A DNA stretch of 9,289 bases from an uncultured Rhizobiaceae group bacterium (lineage in GTDB: Bacteria > Pseudomonadota > Alphaproteobacteria > Rhizobiales > Rhizobiaceae), in assembly GCA_905479965.1 (NCBI GenBank), contig CAJQOR010000372.1, forward strand, positions 1-9,289, read 5' to 3'. Position numbers and translations under genes: made by a program. Shown piece after piece: positions 1-7,803 of the stretch. The notes below the pieces were generated by a model. It had not been told where the DNA came from. It was given only the letters and a program-made list of their open reading frames with translations, and ran no database searches. The number at the start of each line of letters is the position of its first letter. Positions within the stretch are counted from its first letter, which is position 1.

Positions 1-545
1 TTGCAGCGTGTGCTGCGTTTGCGACAGTCCTTTCCGGCTGCGCAAGCTATCAACCTGCCCCACGCGCTTTTCATGAAGCTACCATTCAACCATATCGATT
101 GGATTCAGGTGATCGTTTACGCGTCACCGTATTTGAGCAAACAGGTTTGACGGGCACTTATAGCGTCGATCAAGCTGGATACATCTCATTCCCACTGGTC
201 GGAGCAATTGCCGCACGCGGCAAAACCGCCCAAGAACTTGAGGGGGTTGTTGCAGAGCAGTTAAAACAAGGCTTCTTGCGTGATCCGGATGTTTCTATTG
301 AGATAGACCAATATCGCTCTTTCTTTATCCTCGGTGAAGTTGGCCAACCCGGTCAATATGCTTATGTACCTGGAATGACTGTACAAAATGCGATCGCAAT
401 TGCGGGCGGCTTTAGCAGCCGAGCCAATCAAAAAACGACCGATATCACACGCAAAATCAACGGTAAGATCATGACTGGTAAAGTTTCCATTTCCAGCCCA
501 ATCTTAGCCGGCGACACCATCTATATTCACGAACGCTTGTTCTAA
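1..545 (+). CDS. Polysaccharide export outer-membrane lipoprotein (Wza/OPX family, short form), 5' partial
   Basis: This is a periplasmic/outer-membrane protein of the Wza-type export apparatus, which passes exopolysaccharide out of the cell. The reading frame is open from base 3, so the start lies upstream of the window. A TTG at base 99 is not a credible start, because the in-frame codons before it encode a signal peptide end with the lipobox L-S-G-C; the lipidated Cys is codon 39-41, visible residue 13. After it come a Poly_export domain (about visible residues 31-100, beginning PYRLDSGDRLRV) and one SLBB domain (about 106-174, with FFILGEVGQPGQY and an AIAGGF turn). The protein stops there, at about 168 mature residues, against roughly 360 for E. 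coli Wza. It therefore lacks the extra SLBB domains and the C-terminal amphipathic helix that forms the outer-membrane pore in Wza. The GT4 gene follows after 44 bases. The family is secure; the exact polymer is unknown. Confidence 0.9.
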   Translation, partial: AACAAFATVLSGCASYQPAPRAFHEATIQPYRLDSGDRLRVTVFEQTGLTGTYSVDQAGYISFPLVGAIAARGKTAQELEGVVAEQLKQGFLRDPDVSIEIDQYRSFFILGEVGQPGQYAYVPGMTVQNAIAIAGGFSSRANQKTTDITRKINGKIMTGKVSISSPILAGDTIYIHERLF

Positions 546-589
546 GATTTCAGCATCATAAAACAGGTTTTGAGGACAATATCGAACAC

Positions 590-1732
590 ATGACTGAGCA
601 GCCGTTACGCATCATCCATTGTTTTCGCTCTCCGGTAGGCGGTATTTTTCGCCATGTTCGTGATCTGGTTAATTATCATTCAGAGCAAGGCCATAAAATC
701 GGCATCTTATGCGACAGCTCAACAGGTGGTGCACACGAGGAAAAGCTGTTTGAAACAATTCTTCCCAAGCTAGAGCTTGGACTGCAACGCATGGAAATTG
801 GACGTGCTGTTACGCCCAAAGATTTTCTTGCGGCACGTAAAGTTTATAAAGAAATCAAAAGTTTGCAACCTGATGTATTGCATGGGCACGGCGCTAAAGG
901 CGGCGCCTATGTTCGGCTCTTAGGTTCATTCTTGCGGGGATCCCAGTCTCGCGTTACCCGCTTTTATTCCCCCCATGGCGGCACCCTGCACTACAAGTCT
1001 TCAAGCTTGCAGGGTAAAGCCTATTTTGCCGTTGAACGCTTTTTAGAACGTTGGACGGATGGGCTCATTTTTGTAAGTGATCATGAGCGAAAGACCTATT
1101 TCGACAAGATTGGAACGCCCACAACCGATTGGGATTTGGTCTATAACGGATTAACCAAAAATGACTTTCAACCCATCAAAGACAAAGATAATGCTGTAGA
1201 TTTTCTTTATATTGGCATGATGCGAGACCTCAAAGGTCCTGATGTTTTTATTGATGCTTTACGCGTTGCTGAGCGTATAACCGGTCGACCATTAACCGCA
1301 CACATGGTTGGCGATGGGCCTGACAAAGACAGCTATCAGCTTAAAATCCACAAAATGGGTTTGGGTGAGCGTATAAAAATGCACCCTGCAATGATGGCGC
1401 GCGACGCTTTTGCGCTTGCACGCAATGTCGTCATCCCATCTCGTGCGGAAGCTATGCCCTATATTGTGTTAGAGACTGTTGCAGCTCAAAAACCAATTAT
1501 CTGCACCAATGTTGGTGGAATACCTGAAATTATGGGCGAAGATTGCGCATCGATGGTGAGACCAGGGGATGCCAACGCGCTTGGCGCAATCATGGCAAAA
1601 GCGGTTGATGAAAAAGACTGGCTTGCAAGCTGTTTGCCGGACCGCGATCAGTTTACCCAGCGATTTTCGGTTCAGACAATGGCTGATAACCTCTCCAATA
1701 TTTACCAAAAAGCATGCAAAAAAGCCGCTTAA
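590..1732 (+). CDS. Glycosyltransferase family 4 (GT-B fold), exopolysaccharide synthesis
   Basis: This is a cytoplasmic, retaining GT-B glycosyltransferase that should add a sugar from a nucleotide donor to a lipid-linked exopolysaccharide intermediate. The N-terminal acceptor domain has the glycine-rich G-G-I-F-R-H loop (residues 17-22) and a HGHGAKGG stretch (98-105). The C-terminal donor domain starts near YIGMMRDLKGPDVF (207-220) and contains GDGP (241-244) and the GT4 E-x7-E signature (E287 and E295 in SRAEAMPYIVLE). NVGGIPEI (307-314) follows, as is usual for phosphate/ribose contacts. The length of 380 residues is normal for GT4, and there is no signal peptide or membrane segment. The ATG is preceded by GAGGA at 572-576, a rather long 13-base spacing. 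It lies 44 bases after the export lipoprotein gene on the same strand and is probably co-transcribed with it. Sugar donor and linkage cannot be read from the sequence. Confidence 0.92.
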   Translation: MTEQPLRIIHCFRSPVGGIFRHVRDLVNYHSEQGHKIGILCDSSTGGAHEEKLFETILPKLELGLQRMEIGRAVTPKDFLAARKVYKEIKSLQPDVLHGHGAKGGAYVRLLGSFLRGSQSRVTRFYSPHGGTLHYKSSSLQGKAYFAVERFLERWTDGLIFVSDHERKTYFDKIGTPTTDWDLVYNGLTKNDFQPIKDKDNAVDFLYIGMMRDLKGPDVFIDALRVAERITGRPLTAHMVGDGPDKDSYQLKIHKMGLGERIKMHPAMMARDAFALARNVVIPSRAEAMPYIVLETVAAQKPIICTNVGGIPEIMGEDCASMVRPGDANALGAIMAKAVDEKDWLASCLPDRDQFTQRFSVQTMADNLSNIYQKACKKAA

Positions 1733-1803
1733 ACAGTAATTACAACGAGTTTTGTCAAGTATTTCTTAGCTCCTTTGCGTTACGATTTGTTCCAGTATTG
1801 AGT

Positions 1804-1824
1804 TCCTCTTTGTGTTTTTGAGGA
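1804..1824 (+). promoter_or_regulatory. Small hairpin covering the AGGAG ribosome-binding site of the sugar-phosphate transferase gene
   Basis: TCCTC (1804-1808) can pair with GAGGA (1820-1824) around an 11-base T-rich loop, which would hide most of the only strong Shine-Dalgarno-like sequence before the gene. The stem is just 5 base pairs and may be fortuitous. It matters for start choice, because a second G-rich stretch closer to the ATG at 1848 remains free. I see no convincing promoter or terminator elsewhere in the 106-base gap (1733-1838). Confidence 0.25.
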
Positions 1825-1838
1825 GTTTTGTGTAGCGG

Positions 1839-3431
1839 GTGGGTAAAATGAGTAATCGTATTTCGGACAAAGTGAGCCAGGTAAATGCTGCGCCTTTAGC
1901 GCCAACAGATCTGGCTCCTGATGACAATTCAGATCTTTTAGATAAGAATACCATAAATGGTGTTGAGAAAAACAATCTCAACCGCCTTGCTCGCCACATC
2001 GCCGAACAATTAGTTGATGAAAATTACTCGCCAGCCATCATTCGCGGAAGCTTTCGCGTCTTTGAAGCAATGGGCTTCTTCGTTGCAGGCTTTGCGCCTT
2101 ACTTCTCCCAAGACCACCACACAGATGGAACATGGATGAGCCACTCAAGTGTCATTGTCTTATCGACCATCTTGCTTGCGATGGCGTATTATGCCGGTGG
2201 CCTTTATACCACACAAAGTCTGTCTGCCGGAATACGCGTATTGCCACGCGCCATGGCAATCGTATCATCTCTCTTTGCATTAATGGCATTGGGTGGATAT
2301 TTCATCGACTTTAATTTCCTATTTGACTGGAACTGGTTCAGCTCTTGGTTTGTCGGTGCGATTGCGTCTATCTGTATAACACGCGTGCTATTTGCCGCTT
2401 CGATGAAGAAGTGGAACCGCAATGGCTTTATGGAACGCCGTGCGGTGATTGTTGGCGGCGGTAGCGCTGCCAAGAAACTTATCCGTGATATCGAAGCAGA
2501 GCCAGATAACGATATTCGCATTTGCGGCATTTTTGATGATCGTGCGGATGACAGATCTCCTCCAGTTGTTGCTGGTTATCCAAAACTGGGTACAGTCAAG
2601 GACGTCATCGCCTTTTCACGTATGACGCAAATTGATCTGATTATCCTTACGCTACCGCTTGCAGCTGAAAGCCGCTGGATTGGCATGCTTAAACATTTAT
2701 GGGTTCTGCCAGCTGATATTCGTCTTGCAGCGCATGCAAATTCGATGAAATTCCGTCCACGCTTTTACAGCTTCATGCAAAACAGCCAGATACCGATGTT
2801 GGATCTGTTTGATAAACCGATTGCTGACTGGGATTCTGTGAGTAAACGACTGTTTGATATTTTCTTCGCATTGGTGGCGTTAACATTATTGTGGCCAATA
2901 ATGATCGGTGCAGCGATCGCGATTAAAATGACTTCAAAGGGCCCAGTATTCTTTAAGCAAAAGCGTCATGGCATTAATAACGAAGAGATTTTAATCTATA
3001 AATTCCGATCTATGTATACTGAAATGTCGGATGAAAAAGCTGCTAATCTCGTTACTAAAGACGACCCTCGTGTCACGCCGGTTGGGCGCTTTATCCGCAA
3101 AACATCAATTGATGAATTACCTCAATTGTTCAACGTGTTGATCGGCAATGTGTCGCTGGTGGGCCCTCGCCCGCACGCAGTTGTTGCGCAAGCACAGAAT
3201 AAATATTTCGCAGATGTCGTTGATGGCTACTTTGCCCGCCACCGGGTTAAACCTGGTATTACAGGATGGGCGCAGATCAACGGTCTTCGCGGTGAAATCA
3301 CATCCGATGATAAGATAAAGCAGCGGACTGAATATGATCTCGACTATATCGAGAACTGGTCCTTGTGGTTTGACGTAAAGATTTTATTCAAGACCCCGTT
3401 TAGCCTCTTCAATACGGAAAATGCATATTGA
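1839..3431 (+). CDS. Undecaprenyl-phosphate glycosyl-1-phosphate transferase (WcaJ/ExoY-type, PHPT family)
   Basis: This initiating enzyme of exopolysaccharide repeat-unit synthesis transfers a sugar-1-phosphate (often glucose or galactose) from a UDP-sugar to undecaprenyl phosphate in the inner membrane. Residues 1-70 are polar. About four hydrophobic segments follow (near 73-90, 103-122, 137-154, 166-187), then a Rossmann-like CoA-binding domain with VIVGGGSAAKKL (203-214). A membrane-associated stretch (about 336-363) leads into the C-terminal catalytic domain. Its motifs are KFRSMY (388-393), DDPR (408-411), DELPQL (425-430; D425-E426 align with the catalytic Asp-Glu dyad of PglC), VGPRPH (441-446) and PGITGWAQINGLRGE (472-486). 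The 530-residue length suits the long PHPT form. The start is GTG at 1839 or ATG at 1848; a TAG at 1833-1835 rules out anything earlier. AGGAG at 1821-1825 is 13 bases before the GTG, while a G-rich run (1837-1843) sits just before the ATG. The substrate sugar is not determinable. Confidence 0.94.
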   Translation: MGKMSNRISDKVSQVNAAPLAPTDLAPDDNSDLLDKNTINGVEKNNLNRLARHIAEQLVDENYSPAIIRGSFRVFEAMGFFVAGFAPYFSQDHHTDGTWMSHSSVIVLSTILLAMAYYAGGLYTTQSLSAGIRVLPRAMAIVSSLFALMALGGYFIDFNFLFDWNWFSSWFVGAIASICITRVLFAASMKKWNRNGFMERRAVIVGGGSAAKKLIRDIEAEPDNDIRICGIFDDRADDRSPPVVAGYPKLGTVKDVIAFSRMTQIDLIILTLPLAAESRWIGMLKHLWVLPADIRLAAHANSMKFRPRFYSFMQNSQIPMLDLFDKPIADWDSVSKRLFDIFFALVALTLLWPIMIGAAIAIKMTSKGPVFFKQKRHGINNEEILIYKFRSMYTEMSDEKAANLVTKDDPRVTPVGRFIRKTSIDELPQLFNVLIGNVSLVGPRPHAVVAQAQNKYFADVVDGYFARHRVKPGITGWAQINGLRGEITSDDKIKQRTEYDLDYIENWSLWFDVKILFKTPFSLFNTENAY

Positions 3432-4711
3432 GCGACCTACCCGCCAATTATACCCCCTTTGACGCTGGCTATGTCACACAGCCCACTCGCGCAAACCAGG
3501 GCGTTGGGCTGCGATTAGGTCAATTGACTATATCAACAAGGACCATCGGCAATTGGGCGATTGGTTTTTGTATGCTGACGTCTGGCTTTGTGATGCGCGA
3601 ACCTGCGCCCTATGAGCTGTTATTATGCGCCGTTTTGGGGATTTGGTTTCTCGCTGGTTTAAAAATCTCGCGCACCGTCGCGCCATTGCTTGTTTTGTGG
3701 ATCTTATACAATATCGGTGGTTTAGGCTCGATGCTCACCATGGATGATTATGGTGACATACCGCTTTACCTGGCCGTGACCTTATTCTTGGCACTTACGT
3801 CGGTGTTTTTTGCCGCCGTGATTGAACAAGATTACCGCAAACTCTCTGTTATCTTTAAGATGTATGTTATTTCTGCCTGTATCACGTCCCTATTGGGCAT
3901 TGGTGGGTATTTAGGCATTATTCCGGGCGGCGATGTATTTACGCGTTACGGGCGCGCGATGGGTGCTTTTCAAGATCCCAACGTGTTTGGACCATTTTTG
4001 GTACTTCCAGCGATGTACCTGCTACATGGCCTCATCACCGGCAAACTAAAAGATGCACCTCTTCGCACACTTGGCTTACTCATTGTAACCCTCGGTGTAT
4101 TCTTGTCGTTCTCCCGCGCAGCGTGGGGTCTTTATGCAATTTGCGGGTTGTTTCTTATCTCACTTTTGTTGGTGAAATACCGAAGTGGTGGTTTTCAACT
4201 TAAGATCTTCATGATGTCTATTGTAGGTTTTGTTGTGTTAATTGGTGCCATTATGATTGCACTTCAGATCGATCATATCGCAGAGTTATTTACAACCCGA
4301 GCGCAGATTGTTCAAGAGTACGACGGAGCCCGCCTCGGTCGTTTTGCCAGACACGCGATTGGTTTTGCTATGGCCATGGAACATCCGCTGGGGATTGGAC
4401 CACTGGAATTTGGCCTCACTTTTGGTGAAGATACACATAATATGTATCTCAAATCACTTATGGCCTATGGCTGGCTTGGTTTTATCAGCTATATGGTTTT
4501 GTTCTGCTTGACGTTTTGTTTCGGTTTTAAATACATGCTTCGCGAACGCCCATGGCAGAAATACTTTATGCTTGCGATGATTGTATTGTTTGGACATGCG
4601 CTTGTTGGTATCGTTATTGATAACGATCACTGGCGTCATTTCTTCCTTTTATACGGTATTGTTTGGGGTTGTATTGCGGCTGAAAAACGTTTTGGCGCGC
4701 AATATAACTAA
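3428..4711 (+). CDS. O-antigen ligase/polymerase-like integral membrane protein (Wzy/WaaL family, PF04932 type)
   Basis: This is a polytopic inner-membrane protein, probably the polymerase that joins lipid-linked repeat units (Wzy role) given its place beside the initiating transferase; a WaaL-like ligase role cannot be excluded. About ten or more hydrophobic segments span residues 38-415. Family hallmarks are GAFQDPNVFGPFL (179-191), the SFSRAAWG motif (227-234) at the start of the Wzy_C region, a long periplasmic loop containing ARLGRFARHA (301-310) and PLGIGPLEFG (320-329), then THNMYL (336-341). Conserved Arg (such as R230, R302, R305) and His337 are the kind of residues needed in characterised WaaL/Wzy enzymes. 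The start is TTG at 3428, overlapping the previous TGA by four bases (TTGA), with GGAA at 3416-3419 as a weak ribosome site. This strongly suggests translational coupling. The length of 427 residues is typical, and no later in-frame start would retain the whole N-terminus. Confidence 0.85.
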   Translation: MSDLPANYTPFDAGYVTQPTRANQGVGLRLGQLTISTRTIGNWAIGFCMLTSGFVMREPAPYELLLCAVLGIWFLAGLKISRTVAPLLVLWILYNIGGLGSMLTMDDYGDIPLYLAVTLFLALTSVFFAAVIEQDYRKLSVIFKMYVISACITSLLGIGGYLGIIPGGDVFTRYGRAMGAFQDPNVFGPFLVLPAMYLLHGLITGKLKDAPLRTLGLLIVTLGVFLSFSRAAWGLYAICGLFLISLLLVKYRSGGFQLKIFMMSIVGFVVLIGAIMIALQIDHIAELFTTRAQIVQEYDGARLGRFARHAIGFAMAMEHPLGIGPLEFGLTFGEDTHNMYLKSLMAYGWLGFISYMVLFCLTFCFGFKYMLRERPWQKYFMLAMIVLFGHALVGIVIDNDHWRHFFLLYGIVWGCIAAEKRFGAQYN

Positions 4712-4759
4712 GCGATATAACACGTGATCTTACCTATAGTCATACTTGCTGAATGAGAC

Positions 4760-4787
4760 TTGCCTTCACAAGGCGCATCTGTTCTAA
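4760..4787 (+). promoter_or_regulatory. Candidate sigma-70-type promoter for the HAD/ABM gene pair
   Basis: TTGCCT (4760-4765) is separated by 16 bases from TTCTAA (4782-4787), placing a start near 4794, about 36 bases before the ATG at 4830. The boxes are only moderately similar to consensus. The main support is position: the gap follows the last exopolysaccharide gene and precedes an unrelated gene pair. Read-through from the upstream operon is also possible. Confidence 0.3.
4762..4774 (+). repeat. Short perfect inverted repeat GCCTT-CAC-AAGGC
   Basis: GCCTT (4762-4766) and AAGGC (4770-4774) form a 5-bp stem with a 3-base loop in the 118-base gap between the exopolysaccharide cluster and the HAD gene. 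No T-run follows on either strand, so it is a poor intrinsic terminator. It overlaps the candidate -35 region and could be an operator or be fortuitous. No other terminator-like structure is visible after the membrane protein gene. Confidence 0.3.
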
Positions 4788-4829
4788 GCTAGGCTATCTT
4801 TGGTATCCTCTCTCACTCCGGAACATAAA

Positions 4830-5486
4830 ATGCAGCATATAAAAGCAGTTTTATTCGACATGGATGGCCTCATGTTGGACACGGAAACTATTTCCATGCA
4901 ATCGATGAAAAAGGCGACAGAGCGCTTAGGGCTCAACGTTAAAGATCAATGGCTTTTTGACATTATTGGCATGAACCGCAAAGGGGCTGAAGCCTATATG
5001 TCTGACAAGCTTGGGCATGCATTGCCTGAGGGTCTTGATGCTGCTTATATGGACATCTACACTGACCATCTGTTCACGCACGGCATTGATCTCAAGCCCG
5101 GCATTACAGAATTGCTTGATTATCTTACTGCCAATAATATCCGCCGCGCCGTTGCCACATCCACGCGTACCGAAATGGCCCATAAAAAATTGAAAAGCTC
5201 TGGAATTTTTGACTATTTTGAATACATCATTGGTGGCGATCAAGTTACCAATGGTAAACCTGCGCCGGACATTTATTTGCGTGCAGCAGAACATGTTGGT
5301 GTAAAGCCCGAATTCTGCCTTGCGTTAGAAGATAGCGATAATGGTGCAAAGGCAGCCTATGCAGCTGAGATCAGCGTCATTGTTGTGCCAGATTTAAAAC
5401 AGCCAAAAGACGAGACGAAGAAAATGGCAACCAAAGTTGTGACAAGTCTTCATGATGTGCGTACTCTGTTGGAAAATGCGAATTAA
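4830..5486 (+). CDS. HAD superfamily hydrolase, subfamily IA (beta-phosphoglucomutase/sugar-phosphatase-like)
   Basis: This is a cytoplasmic phosphotransfer enzyme acting through an aspartyl-phosphate intermediate. All four HAD motifs are present: motif I LFDMDGLMLDTE (residues 8-19; nucleophile D10, acid/base D12), motif II in AVATST (107-112), motif III lysine K143 in NGKPAPDIYL, and motif IV ALEDSDNGAKAA (165-176; E167/D168). The helical cap (about 15-85) between motif I and the core is the type seen in beta-phosphoglucomutase, phosphoglycolate phosphatase and YcjU/YniC-like sugar phosphatases. I choose ATG 4830, because GGAA (4820-4823) lies 6 bases upstream and the protein then starts directly before the first core strand (MQHIKAVLFDMDG). 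A TTG at 4800 would add ten residues without a ribosome site. The length is 218 residues. The ABM-like gene follows after 18 bases. Substrate is unknown; a sugar phosphate is a reasonable guess next to polysaccharide genes but is not shown. Confidence 0.9.
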   Translation: MQHIKAVLFDMDGLMLDTETISMQSMKKATERLGLNVKDQWLFDIIGMNRKGAEAYMSDKLGHALPEGLDAAYMDIYTDHLFTHGIDLKPGITELLDYLTANNIRRAVATSTRTEMAHKKLKSSGIFDYFEYIIGGDQVTNGKPAPDIYLRAAEHVGVKPEFCLALEDSDNGAKAAYAAEISVIVVPDLKQPKDETKKMATKVVTSLHDVRTLLENAN

Positions 5487-5504
5487 CGAGGATCAGGAAA
5501 GACG

Positions 5505-5792
5505 ATGACTTTAACAATTGTTGCAAAACTAACTGCAATTGCCGGCCAAGAAGGGTTTATTGCAAAACAACTTAGCTCTCTTGTTGTGCCGACACGTGCC
5601 GAAAAAGGCTGCATTCAATATGACTTGCACCAAAGCAATGATAATCCTGCAGTCTTTCTATTTTTCGAACTTTGGGAGACCAGAGAACTTTGGCAAGACC
5701 ACATGAACTCTGCGCATATCAAAGCCAATGGCGTTGCCACCAAGGGTAAGATCGATAACGTTGAGCTGCATGAAATGAGCCAGATCGCCTGA
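5505..5792 (+). CDS. Putative quinol monooxygenase / antibiotic biosynthesis monooxygenase (ABM) domain protein
   Basis: This small cytoplasmic protein (95 residues) has the dimeric ferredoxin-like alpha+beta ABM fold, as in YgiN, LsrG and ActVA-Orf6. Members oxidise quinols or similar aromatics without a cofactor, or isomerise small signalling molecules, and many are of unknown role. Seen directly: the strand opening MTLTIVAKLTAIAGQE (1-16), the family core EKGCIQYDLHQS (33-44), the FFELWETRELWQDHMNSAHIKA segment (53-74) with H66 and H71, and a C-terminal strand KIDNVELHEM (82-91). AGGAAAG at 5495-5501 is a good ribosome site close before the ATG. It lies 18 bases after the HAD gene and is very likely co-transcribed with it, though no pathway linking the two is evident. 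The fold assignment is firm; the activity is not. Confidence 0.85.
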   Translation: MTLTIVAKLTAIAGQEGFIAKQLSSLVVPTRAEKGCIQYDLHQSNDNPAVFLFFELWETRELWQDHMNSAHIKANGVATKGKIDNVELHEMSQIA

Positions 5793-5849
5793 TCTGACCT
5801 TTATCAAAAACTGGCTACGATCTTAAGACTTGGCTGAGCTTTGTTCACC

Positions 5850-7742
5850 CTATTGGATTTCATCCATTTCATCTTTTAATTCACCCTGCCAAACATCTAG
5901 GTTTGCTATGATACTTTGAATGAATTCTTCATTTTCCATGGCCGGAATGCTTGGATCATATTTATCTGCAACTTCCAGCATGGCTTTGCGATCCATACGG
6001 CGGAACGCTTCGCCCATTTGAATGGAGTGATCGCGTTCGACCCCTAATGCTTCAAAAGCTGATGCGCCCATACGGATAGAGCCATCGAAAGTTTCGCGAA
6101 CAATATCTCGACATCCCGCATGCCACAAATCATAAACATGATTACGATCAACAGCGCGTGCAAGCACATGCACATGAGGATGATGTTTCGTCACATGGCG
6201 CACCATCTCGGTGATCTGTTCCTTGTCATCAATCGCAATGATCAATAGTTTTGCTTCATCAATACCCGCAGCATGCATCATATCAGGACGCGCAGCATCA
6301 CCATAATAGGTGCGCAAGCCAAAGACTTTCATATTGTCAATTTGCTTAGAGCTGAAATCAATGACCGTCGCACTATAACCGGCAATGCGCAGCATGCGCT
6401 CTATAACACCGCCGACACGGCCTCTGCCGGCAATGATGATATGGTTTTTCTCTTCAATCTCGTCGCCTTCACGTTCCTGACCAATCACATATTTGGGCGC
6501 AATCACCTTGTCATAGAAAATGAACAGCAAAGGTGTGAGAAGCATGGAAAGCGCAACAATGAGCAATAATTGATCCGCAACACTTTCTGGGATCACATTG
6601 TTTGCAACGGTGAACGATAACAGGACAAAACCAAATTCACCCGCCTGAGCCAAACCAAGTGCGAACAACCATTTATCGCTGCCACGAAGTTTAAACACAA
6701 AGGCAAGCACGACAAGCACGCCAGCTTTTAGCGCAATCAATCCAATTGTAAGCCCAACGATAGTCGCAAGATTGTCAAAAAGTAGAATGAAATTTATCCC
6801 TGCGCCAACGGTCATGAAGAACAAACCGAGCAGCAAGCCTTTAAAGGGATCGATGTCAGATTCAAGCTCATGGCGATATTCACTATTGGCGAGTACAACA
6901 CCGGCAAGGAACGTACCGAGCGCCGGCGACAAGCCCACAAGTGACATCAGTAGCGCGATGCCTATCACCATCATCAATGCCGTAGCAACGAACAATTCCC
7001 GCAAGTTGGCGCCTGAAATAAATCTGAAAATGGGTGTCGTCAGATAGCTACCAGCTAGGAGCACAAAGCCGATTGCACCCAGCGTAACCAACGCCGTTTG
7101 CCATCCACTTAGCCCTTCAACAAGGCTCATGGATGCCCCATGACCATCATCTGCATGTGACCCATCTGCCGCATGGGAGGCAGCATCGGTACCGTGAGAT
7201 GCGGTATTTGCAGCCACATCCATCAATTCAGGAATAGCAAGCAGCGGAATGAACGCCAACATCGGGATCACTGCAATATCTTGCGTTAGAAGAACGGAGA
7301 AACTTGACTGCCCACCATCGCTTTTCATCAAACCTTTTTCGTTCAGCGTTTGCAACACGATGGCCGTTGACGATAGCGCAAGCACCATGCCGATCGCGAG
7401 CGCAATTGTCCAAGGTTGGCCGAACGCCATGGCAATAGCCATAGCGGCAAGTGTGGTTAAAACCACTTGCCCGCCGCCTAGACCTATTAATTTGCCGCGC
7501 ATTTCCCACAGCAATTTTGGTTCCAATTCAAGCCCCACCAAAAACAGCATCATCACTACGCCAAATTCGGCAAAATGCTGGATTGATACCACATCGACAT
7601 TTAACGCGGCCAGAACAGGCGAAATCAATATACCTGCGATCAAATATCCAAGCACCGAACCCAACCCCAATCGCGTCGCAATGGGTACGGCGATAACGCC
7701 TGCAATTAGAAAAATGAATGCAAGCAATAAAAAGTCAGTCAT
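5850..7742 (-). CDS. Monovalent cation:proton antiporter-2 (CPA2), KefB/KefC-like, with RCK/TrkA-N domain
   Basis: This inner-membrane antiporter or ligand-gated K+ efflux system exchanges K+ (or Na+) for protons in pH, osmotic or electrophile stress. Residues 1-412 form the Na_H_Exchanger domain with about a dozen membrane segments, including LFLVGLEL (66-73), the ion-site motif LLTQDIAVIP (151-160, Q154-D155), the Kef-like loop HELESDIDPFKG (291-302) and FMTVGAGI (309-316). Residues 433-555 form an RCK N-terminal domain with the nucleotide-binding GRGRVG (439-444) and D462. The 630-residue length matches KefB/KefC (about 600-620). An unusual His/Asp-rich loop at 183-201 lies between membrane segments. 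The ATG at 7742-7740 is followed at once by a hydrophobic helix; the upstream CCGGGG stretch is only a weak ribosome site. No kefF/kefG-type quinone reductase gene adjoins it on the same strand, so gating by glutathione adducts as in E. coli is unproven. It is convergent with the ABM gene (57-base gap, no clear terminator). Confidence 0.92.
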   Translation of the reverse strand: MTDFLLLAFIFLIAGVIAVPIATRLGLGSVLGYLIAGILISPVLAALNVDVVSIQHFAEFGVVMMLFLVGLELEPKLLWEMRGKLIGLGGGQVVLTTLAAMAIAMAFGQPWTIALAIGMVLALSSTAIVLQTLNEKGLMKSDGGQSSFSVLLTQDIAVIPMLAFIPLLAIPELMDVAANTASHGTDAASHAADGSHADDGHGASMSLVEGLSGWQTALVTLGAIGFVLLAGSYLTTPIFRFISGANLRELFVATALMMVIGIALLMSLVGLSPALGTFLAGVVLANSEYRHELESDIDPFKGLLLGLFFMTVGAGINFILLFDNLATIVGLTIGLIALKAGVLVVLAFVFKLRGSDKWLFALGLAQAGEFGFVLLSFTVANNVIPESVADQLLLIVALSMLLTPLLFIFYDKVIAPKYVIGQEREGDEIEEKNHIIIAGRGRVGGVIERMLRIAGYSATVIDFSSKQIDNMKVFGLRTYYGDAARPDMMHAAGIDEAKLLIIAIDDKEQITEMVRHVTKHHPHVHVLARAVDRNHVYDLWHAGCRDIVRETFDGSIRMGASAFEALGVERDHSIQMGEAFRRMDRKAMLEVADKYDPSIPAMENEEFIQSIIANLDVWQGELKDEMDEIQ

Positions 7743-7774
7743 GAATGCCCCGGCTTGTTTTAAACATTTGGTTT

Positions 7775-7803
7775 TTAAAATATTGAAATGACCATAGTGA
7801 CAA
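7775..7803 (-). promoter_or_regulatory. Candidate promoter for the antiporter gene
   Basis: On the - strand TTGTCA (7803-7798) is followed after 17 bases by TTTTAA (7780-7775), or after 15 by TATTTT (7782-7777), giving a start near 7768, about 26 bases before the ATG. The -35 box differs from TTGACA at one position; the -10 is weak. This is the best-placed candidate in the divergent intergenic region. Confidence 0.3.

Noticed and set aside
99..545. Export protein starting at the TTG at 99
   Set aside because: In-frame sequence upstream encodes the end of a signal peptide with a clear lipobox and the start of the Poly_export domain, so the gene begins before the window.
4800..5486. HAD gene starting at TTG 4800
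   Set aside because: It adds ten residues with no family similarity and no ribosome site. ATG 4830 has GGAA at good spacing and starts right before the first core strand.
5793..5849. Terminator between the convergent ABM and antiporter genes
   Set aside because: I looked for a stem-loop with a T-run on either strand in this 57-base gap and found none that pairs convincingly.
7249..7791. 180-codon + strand frame opposite the antiporter gene
   Set aside because: It is antisense to a well-supported antiporter with intact motifs, and its translation is low-complexity with no recognisable domain: a frame shadow.
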